A stretch of DNA of 10,734 nt. Origin: Ruminococcaceae bacterium UBA6842. GTDB lineage: Bacteria > Bacillota > Clostridia > Oscillospirales > Acutalibacteraceae. How positions within the stretch are numbered: the first letter of the stretch is position 1; each line of letters opens with the position of its first letter. The translations under genes and the position numbers were made by a program. The notes beneath the pieces are model-generated. The model ran no database searches. It was not told where the DNA came from and saw only the letters and a list, made by a program, of their open reading frames with translations. Below, in pieces: positions 8,301-10,734 of this stretch. The stretch lies in NCBI GenBank assembly GCA_002451855.1, contig DKDS01000023.1, positions 28,017 through 38,750 on the forward strand. Reading direction: 5' to 3'.

Positions 8301-9556
8301 AAAGCCTTTCCTACTGTTTTAAAGGGGTAGGCTTCACTGCCGTTATAGTCGTCATTACCATTATCGGAAACATAATATTCATCGGAGCTATACGGCTCTG
8401 TGCTTGCATTTATATAATTTACATCATAGCTTCCGGAATCTAACTTGACAGTAGCGCCGTCCGTTGTGATTGTGTCAACTATCTCATCAGTGCCGGTTTT
8501 TTTAATTACTGCTTTGTAATCGTTATTAAGGTTAACCTTAAATTCACCTGCCGTAGCAGTCGTTTCAAAGCTGCCGTTGGTATCCTTACCGTAAATGAAC
8601 CACACACCGTTTTTAGCAGTAAAAGCTTTAACATTATCATCGGGCGCAAAATCAGAAGCGCCTGTATTATTATTAAATATAAATTGCAAAGCCCCGTTAA
8701 AGGTAGGTGCATTTGTGCCTACTAACCCGATTTTAGCCGAACTGTTGCCATTGTGAATTTTAGCGTTGTTTCCGCCGTTTACGGTAATGTTCACATCACC
8801 GTTAAATGCAGCGGCATAAAATGAAAAGCTTGAGACCTTGACTCCTGAGCCTATTACAAGGTTTACTCCCTGATAATTTCCGCCGGTGCAACCACCGATA
8901 CGGAGAAGCGGGTTAAGCCAGTTATTATCACCTGAAAAGTCCTCTAATTCCATTACCTGTGCCGTTGTAAAACTTGCACCTGAGTAAGAATCACCAAGCC
9001 GGATCTCGCCACTTGTCTCACTATCGGCGCCTTTTATTCTTTTACAGTTTTTAACAGTGACCTTGTTGCCGAAAGTATGTATTTCAAAGCTGCGGGTCAA
9101 TTCAAGATTTTCAAGCGTCAAATCGCCGGTGGCACGGGAAAATGCTTGAGATGTCACCTTGGCGGTTGCCGTTCCCTCCATAGTAGTAATTTTTATGGGG
9201 AAATTATGCTTTGCGTTATTATCCTGACGGGTATATACATAATAATTATCAACATATCCGTCATTATCGGTATCTGACTGATTTCCGTCAAGATAAACGG
9301 TACCCGCGGTAATGCCGTTAATACCGATCAAATGGGATATTGCTTTTTTAATTGTAGCAAACGGTTTTTCTTGTGTGCCGTCGCCGTTTGTATCATCGCC
9401 GCCGTTTACCGAAACATAAACGCTGTACTCGGAGCTGGCGCTGGTAATAATTCCCGCACTCAAAAATGCTGTTAATATCAACGCACACGACAGCACTAAT
9501 GCCAACAATCGTTTAGCAGGTTTAATCGAATTGATTTTTTGTATGTGCTTTTTCAT
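4928..9556 (-). CDS. Giant secreted protein B: beta-helix modules, internal dockerin-like domain, SGNH/GDSL esterase
   Basis: This is a complete 1542-residue protein. ATG at 9556 has TAG two codons upstream in frame and GAGGAAGG before it. Residues 1 to about 42 are a signal peptide (basic start, hydrophobic about 17-38). Then follow beta-helix modules at about 44-385 and 392-720, a dockerin-like domain at about 726-780, and an SGNH hydrolase at about 806-1012 with nucleophile S814, oxyanion-type G856 and N886, and D987/H990. Next are an all-beta accessory region (about 1016-1195), a jelly-roll-like region (about 1205-1385) and a partial third beta-helix module (about 1415-1542). The SGNH family includes carbohydrate acetyl and feruloyl esterases, so removal of ester groups from a plant or host glycan is the likely reaction; the substrate is unknown. 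No LPxTG, SLH or C-terminal membrane anchor is visible. It lies 74 bases after the sugar permease and shares modules with protein A downstream. Confidence 0.95.
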   Translation of the reverse strand: MKKHIQKINSIKPAKRLLALVLSCALILTAFLSAGIITSASSEYSVYVSVNGGDDTNGDGTQEKPFATIKKAISHLIGINGITAGTVYLDGNQSDTDNDGYVDNYYVYTRQDNNAKHNFPIKITTMEGTATAKVTSQAFSRATGDLTLENLELTRSFEIHTFGNKVTVKNCKRIKGADSETSGEIRLGDSYSGASFTTAQVMELEDFSGDNNWLNPLLRIGGCTGGNYQGVNLVIGSGVKVSSFSFYAAAFNGDVNITVNGGNNAKIHNGNSSAKIGLVGTNAPTFNGALQFIFNNNTGASDFAPDDNVKAFTAKNGVWFIYGKDTNGSFETTATAGEFKVNLNNDYKAVIKKTGTDEIVDTITTDGATVKLDSGSYDVNYINASTEPYSSDEYYVSDNGNDDYNGSEAYPFKTVGKAFNTIVNNSSLKSGTIYLDGGADGAVYNLDTARSDSATFKHSIPVTITSKSGTTAKLQAENFRAKGETIITGVELQTKFNINVNGRKVIFKDVTWANGVIPQTVFMGDAYLSDGATNTLVFEENVLDKDGSYNGGVLVRLGNGKDKTFGGIDMTVGKNVYLNSVLFKQNTFNGNVNITVNGGTLKGEMGLDGGHNAPTVNGAMQILLNNNTVTSYHIADTVKNDIKPTDGKWIVYSDDTPGYSLELTETPGKFKVVGDGDKIAVAYKVGDKSAENYNTRYLSENGYLTVPGNGEYEVTYISPDDFWANKGDANGDFSIDIRDLVSVNMMINGQMEITSTADINGYGSVDEADLIILRNYLLGIDVKEIAKPQTSKLQNLAAAVQQQDQLDVGFIGGSVTYGAGVDTDREYLSWRAIVRRWLRDQFSQKVKVEEHDASVGATGSFHGSYRMSNDLPLEKLDVLFIEFAINDEYDALTKEQTQRNYESLIQQAYSANPNMQIIAIFTTDFDRRNNWQTNSFARRNYQQEVADHYGIYWIDIGKEMWRVVMNDYGDNKPASISDSVWRKYFTDVVHPTAAGYKVYADYIIGQLNDELYGKNIFNQYNPYDLSYANKETFVSDDELKLYGKYVDFVEAGFDDVDGSYTGWELKKSEAGTTDFGTQTGALVSGSLNAHFGFKFKGNALAFYKTRGLTGVLEYKIYDPDDNNELKLEGQIVLEYQNGAYSGSSEAFTAADLKKAGLSASTDKEWLVVCKLVGGTGEFRYIYVNSNNTYEETNSPILPVADYPDKNNIVVVEDKFGYEYAIAENLAMTGHDYCETKRSTSFDGYSNVYEIGLNSTSFAPNSPALYNSMLPVGSTNVKTHSYMIIDYYYKHDSASGKKAFSSMTWQFYPHNSADKIKDAYTTVTKDVNITPNSWSTAIIDLSGDTEKFVYDDYYIRQFIFRPFGTQTVDLDSNDKIYVKAVRFVDKVTEDTVTQFKCSNTDEFAKVTKYVDTDSKNKIVYVSPTGYIPDVAAKVCKNFKAAAEFLGEGGGTIKLYNDGKYDSLDVDNATIFTPSNKDILSKITIESYDSSKKFNLVFTEKFTNTITEGFGITFKNINISSVLDKDVFAAKVGTVDDTVTYEKK
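5402..5944 (-). other. Jelly-roll-like region of protein B
   Basis: Residues about 1205-1385. A beta-rich stretch contains Y-M-I-I-D-Y-Y-Y-K, W-S-T-A-I-I-D-L-S-G, F-I-F-R-P-F-G and I-Y-V-K-A-V-R-F-V. This layout is typical of beta-sandwich modules that end in a strand equivalent to V-x-x-I-x-F. A carbohydrate-binding role is plausible, but no family was recognised with confidence. Confidence 0.45.
6521..7141 (-). other. SGNH/GDSL hydrolase domain of protein B
   Basis: Residues about 806-1012 carry all four conserved blocks of the SGNH superfamily (GDSL-like acylhydrolase). Block I is F-I-G-G-S-V-T-Y-G with nucleophile S814. Block II is S-V-G-A-T-G-S with G856. Block III is F-A-I-N-D with N886. 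Block V is D-V-V-H-P-T with D987 and H990. The length and block spacing are normal for the family, so the domain should be active as an esterase. Members act on acetylated polysaccharides, feruloylated xylan, lipids and other esters; the substrate cannot be chosen here. Confidence 0.88.
7217..7381 (-). other. Internal dockerin type I-like domain of protein B
   Basis: Residues about 726-780 hold two EF-hand-like repeats 30 residues apart. The first, G-D-A-N-G-D-F-S-I-D-I-R-D-L, has all expected calcium ligands (D728, N730, D732, D736, D739). The second, A-D-I-N-G-Y-G-S-V-D-E-A-D-L, has D758, N760, D766 and D769 but Tyr762 where Asp or Asn is usual. Each is followed by a helix, the second ending in L-R-N-Y-L-L-G. 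Dockerins bind cohesins in cellulosomes and similar complexes. This one lies between beta-helix and esterase rather than at a terminus. Confidence 0.85.
7397..8383 (-). repeat. Shared beta-helix module, second copy in protein B
   Basis: Residues about 392-720. Entry is Y-Y-V-S-D-N-G-N-D-D-Y-N-G-S, then Y-P-F-K-T-V-G-K-A-F and S-G-T-I-Y-L-D-G. The signature is F-N-G-N-V-N-I-T-V-N-G-G, P-T-V-N-G-A-M-Q-I-L-L-N-N-N, and the closing part is W-I-V-Y-S-D-D ... G-K-F-K-V ... Y-E-V-T-Y-I. The dockerin-like domain follows within ten residues. Confidence 0.78.
8402..9427 (-). repeat. Shared beta-helix module, first copy in protein B
   Basis: Residues about 44-385, directly after the signal peptide. Entry is V-Y-V-S-V-N-G-G-D-D-T-N-G-D-G-T, then K-P-F-A-T-I-K-K-A-I and A-G-T-V-Y-L-D-G. 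The signature is F-N-G-D-V-N-I-T-V-N-G-G, P-T-F-N-G-A-L-Q-F-I-F-N-N-N, with closing W-F-I-Y-G-K-D ... G-E-F-K-V ... Y-D-V-N-Y-I. The start fits the DUF1565/right-handed beta-helix superfamily; the rest defines a longer unit that I do not recognise as a named family. Confidence 0.78.
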
Positions 9557-9566
9557 TGTCTAAAAC

Positions 9567-9574
9567 CCTTCCTC
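9567..9574 (-). promoter_or_regulatory. Ribosome binding site of protein B
   Basis: GAGGAAGG on the minus strand lies 10 bases (from its AAGG end) before the ATG at 9556. It supports this start over any internal one, as does the signal peptide that begins there. Confidence 0.65.
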
Positions 9575-9597
9575 TATAATTTATTTTTAGTTCGCCT

Positions 9598-9614
9598 TTG
9601 GCAAAGGATGCCAA
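9598..9614 (-). other. Short stem-loop between permease and protein B
   Basis: A 6-base inverted repeat (TTGGCA / TGCCAA) with a 5-base loop lies in the 74-base gap. No T run follows on the minus strand, so it is not a convincing terminator, and permease and protein B may be co-transcribed. It could be chance at this size. Confidence 0.25.
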
Positions 9615-9630
9615 TAAGTCTTGATTATTC

Positions 9631-10521
9631 TCACTCCCATTTCTTTATACAGTAGTGCCTGTAAAGGAAGAACACCGCACTGATAGCAATCAAAACTATT
9701 GAAAAATAAAACCAAAGCATTGCCGAGCTTAATCCATAATCCTGAGCTGTCATTTTAGAATAAGCAACTGTCACAAGCTTATTGTTCATATCTGTAAATA
9801 TATCTATCATCGTGTAAATCAATACCAACGAAATAATACTTCTCAGGCTTGGGACTGTGATGAACCAAAATTCCTCCCACTTATTGGCTCCCTCAATTTT
9901 GGAGACTTCATAAAATGAAGCCGGTATACTCTGTAATCCCGCCAAAAAGAGAATTATTTGCACACTGCAGCTCCAAACAAGGCTCATTGTTTTTTCCAAA
10001 AGAAAAACCATAACTGTTGAAAAGAACTCGGGCAGCTTAAGCTCACCGATTATACCTTGATAATCAATAATTCCCATTCCGCTTTCGCCTGTTCCTATAA
10101 TAGGCAAATATATGGGACCCTCTTCCATACGCTGCATAACAACCGAACCTACAATAATGGCAGGCAAGAAAAAGACTGCTCTTACAACTGTTCTGCCCTT
10201 GAATTTTTGATTAAGAGCCACTGCGAGAATAAGACTTAACGCAATAAGTACGGGCAGTGAAAAAAACACATTGCCCAAAGCATCTCTTAAATTGTTTACA
10301 TAGTCAGGATCCGAGTTTAAAATCTCGTTGAAATTTTTAAGCCCTACAAAATTTGTGACAATTTCCCCGGGAATAATTTCAACCTTTGAAAATGCATAAA
10401 TCAAAGAACTTATCAACGGGAAAGCAAAAAAGGCAGCCAAACCGAAAATCCAATGAGATACGAATATAAATCCGTAAGCTCTGCGTTTAGCTTCAATGCC
10501 CTTCGGCTTTTTTTGTTTCAT
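9631..10521 (-). CDS. Carbohydrate ABC transporter permease, MalF/UgpA type (CUT1)
   Basis: A complete 296-residue inner-membrane subunit, of normal length for the family. Six hydrophobic segments are visible at about 15-44, 83-103, 111-130, 166-196, 227-245 and 264-289. The cytoplasmic loop at about 201-224 reads S-F-Y-E-V-S-K-I-E-G-A-N-K-W-E-E-F-W and ends in I-T-V-P. This is the EAA motif that docks on the ATPase, with its conserved Gly at 211. Such permeases form a heterodimer with a MalG-type partner and import mono- or oligosaccharides delivered by a lipoprotein. No MalG-type gene follows: the next gene downstream is protein B. A good GGAGG site 7 bases upstream fixes the start. The sugar is not predictable from the sequence; proximity to protein B suggests products of extracellular glycan processing. 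Confidence 0.95.
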   Translation of the reverse strand: MKQKKPKGIEAKRRAYGFIFVSHWIFGLAAFFAFPLISSLIYAFSKVEIIPGEIVTNFVGLKNFNEILNSDPDYVNNLRDALGNVFFSLPVLIALSLILAVALNQKFKGRTVVRAVFFLPAIIVGSVVMQRMEEGPIYLPIIGTGESGMGIIDYQGIIGELKLPEFFSTVMVFLLEKTMSLVWSCSVQIILFLAGLQSIPASFYEVSKIEGANKWEEFWFITVPSLRSIISLVLIYTMIDIFTDMNNKLVTVAYSKMTAQDYGLSSAMLWFYFSIVLIAISAVFFLYRHYCIKKWE

Positions 10522-10525
10522 ATAC

Positions 10526-10533
10526 TCACCTCC
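10526..10533 (-). promoter_or_regulatory. Ribosome binding site of the permease
   Basis: GGAGGTGA on the minus strand is a full Shine-Dalgarno match, with GGAGG ending 7 bases before the ATG at 10521. It is the strongest translation signal in the window. Confidence 0.85.
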
Positions 10534-10613
10534 GTTATAATTCTTACAGGCTGTGTCCTGAATGTTACTGATTTGATTTTTTTAATTGTAATTTGCTTAA
10601 AAATATTACATTT

Positions 10614-10734
10614 TCAGCTCCACTGCGACCAGCCGGACATCGTGATGTTCTCACCCGCGCCGGTTTCCTTGCCGGAGCTGCTGTCGTCCTTCTTTTCGCC
10701 GTCGCTTTTGCTCTCATCCTTTTTTGATGTGTCG
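10614..10734 (-). CDS. 3' end of an upstream frame; resembles the linker of a solute-binding lipoprotein, ended early
   Basis: The last 39 codons before a TGA at 10616-10614 are visible. About 27 residues are a Lys/Ser/Asp/Gly-rich low-complexity stretch. The tail is G-E-N-I-T-M-S-G-W-S-Q-W-S. In Gram-positive sugar-binding lipoproteins, a linker of this kind follows the lipid-anchored Cys and leads into a first strand such as x-I-T-M-x-x-W-S. Here the frame stops at exactly that point, 92 bases before the permease start. The stretch is about 57% GC by hand count, against about 27% in the gap that follows, and prefers GGC, GAC, AGC and ACC codons unlike the other genes. It may be a decayed or deleted binding-protein gene, or simply an unrelated protein with a charged tail. 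The signal sequence and Cys would lie outside the window. Confidence 0.5.
   Translation of the reverse strand, partial: DTSKKDESKSDGEKKDDSSSGKETGAGENITMSGWSQWS

Noticed and set aside
10585..10590. TACAAT as a -10 promoter element upstream of the permease
   Set aside because: It matches 5 of 6 bases, but no acceptable -35 hexamer sits 16-18 bases upstream, and such matches are common in AT-rich gaps.
10522..10616. Read-through of the TGA (TGA as a sense codon), keeping the frame open up to the permease start
   Set aside because: The extension would be Lys/Ile-rich, as AT-rich non-coding DNA gives, with no binding-protein pattern. All other genes use ordinary Trp codons and normal stops.
10614..10649. 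G-W-S-Q-W-S read as a thrombospondin type 1 W-S-x-W-S motif
   Set aside because: There are no cysteines and no following domain; the frame ends at the motif, so the likeness is chance.

Overview
The window is AT-rich DNA in which every supported gene reads on the minus strand, so the biological order runs from high to low coordinates. Long multidomain secreted proteins, a dockerin-type module, a CUT1-type sugar transporter permease and strong GGAGG ribosome sites point to a Gram-positive, probably anaerobic Clostridia-like (Ruminococcus/Oscillospiraceae-like) gut or rumen bacterium. That placement is an inference from protein style; no marker gene is present.

Layout in transcription order: (1) 10734-10614, the last 39 codons of a GC-richer frame. 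It looks like the Ser/Lys/Asp linker of a solute-binding lipoprotein that stops just as the binding domain should begin. (2) 10521-9631, a MalF/UgpA-type sugar ABC permease. (3) 9556-4928, a 1542-residue secreted protein B: signal peptide, two beta-helix modules, an internal dockerin-like domain, a complete SGNH/GDSL esterase domain, jelly-roll-like regions, and a truncated copy of the beta-helix module at the C-terminus. (4) 4763-1, a second giant secreted protein A, open for 1587 codons and running off the window: signal peptide, jelly-roll repeats alternating with two beta-helix modules of the same kind, then a carboxypeptidase-regulatory-like (CnaB-like) beta-sandwich.

The main signal is a module of about 320-340 residues. 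It occurs twice in each giant protein, with a partial fifth copy at the end of protein B. Each copy has a Gly/Asp/Asn-rich entry motif followed by P-F-K/A-T/Y and a helix, a beta-helix body, an F-N-G-x-V-N-I-T strand pair, an L-N-N-N turn, and a small closing beta domain (W-x-x-Y-x-D ... F-K-V ... Y-x-V-x-Y-I).

Working hypothesis: the locus encodes an extracellular polysaccharide-handling unit. The giant proteins would bind and de-esterify a glycan outside the cell, and the permease, with partners not visible here, would import the released sugars. The substrate cannot be read from the sequence. The plus strand holds no convincing gene, and no tRNA, rRNA, CRISPR array or insertion sequence was seen.
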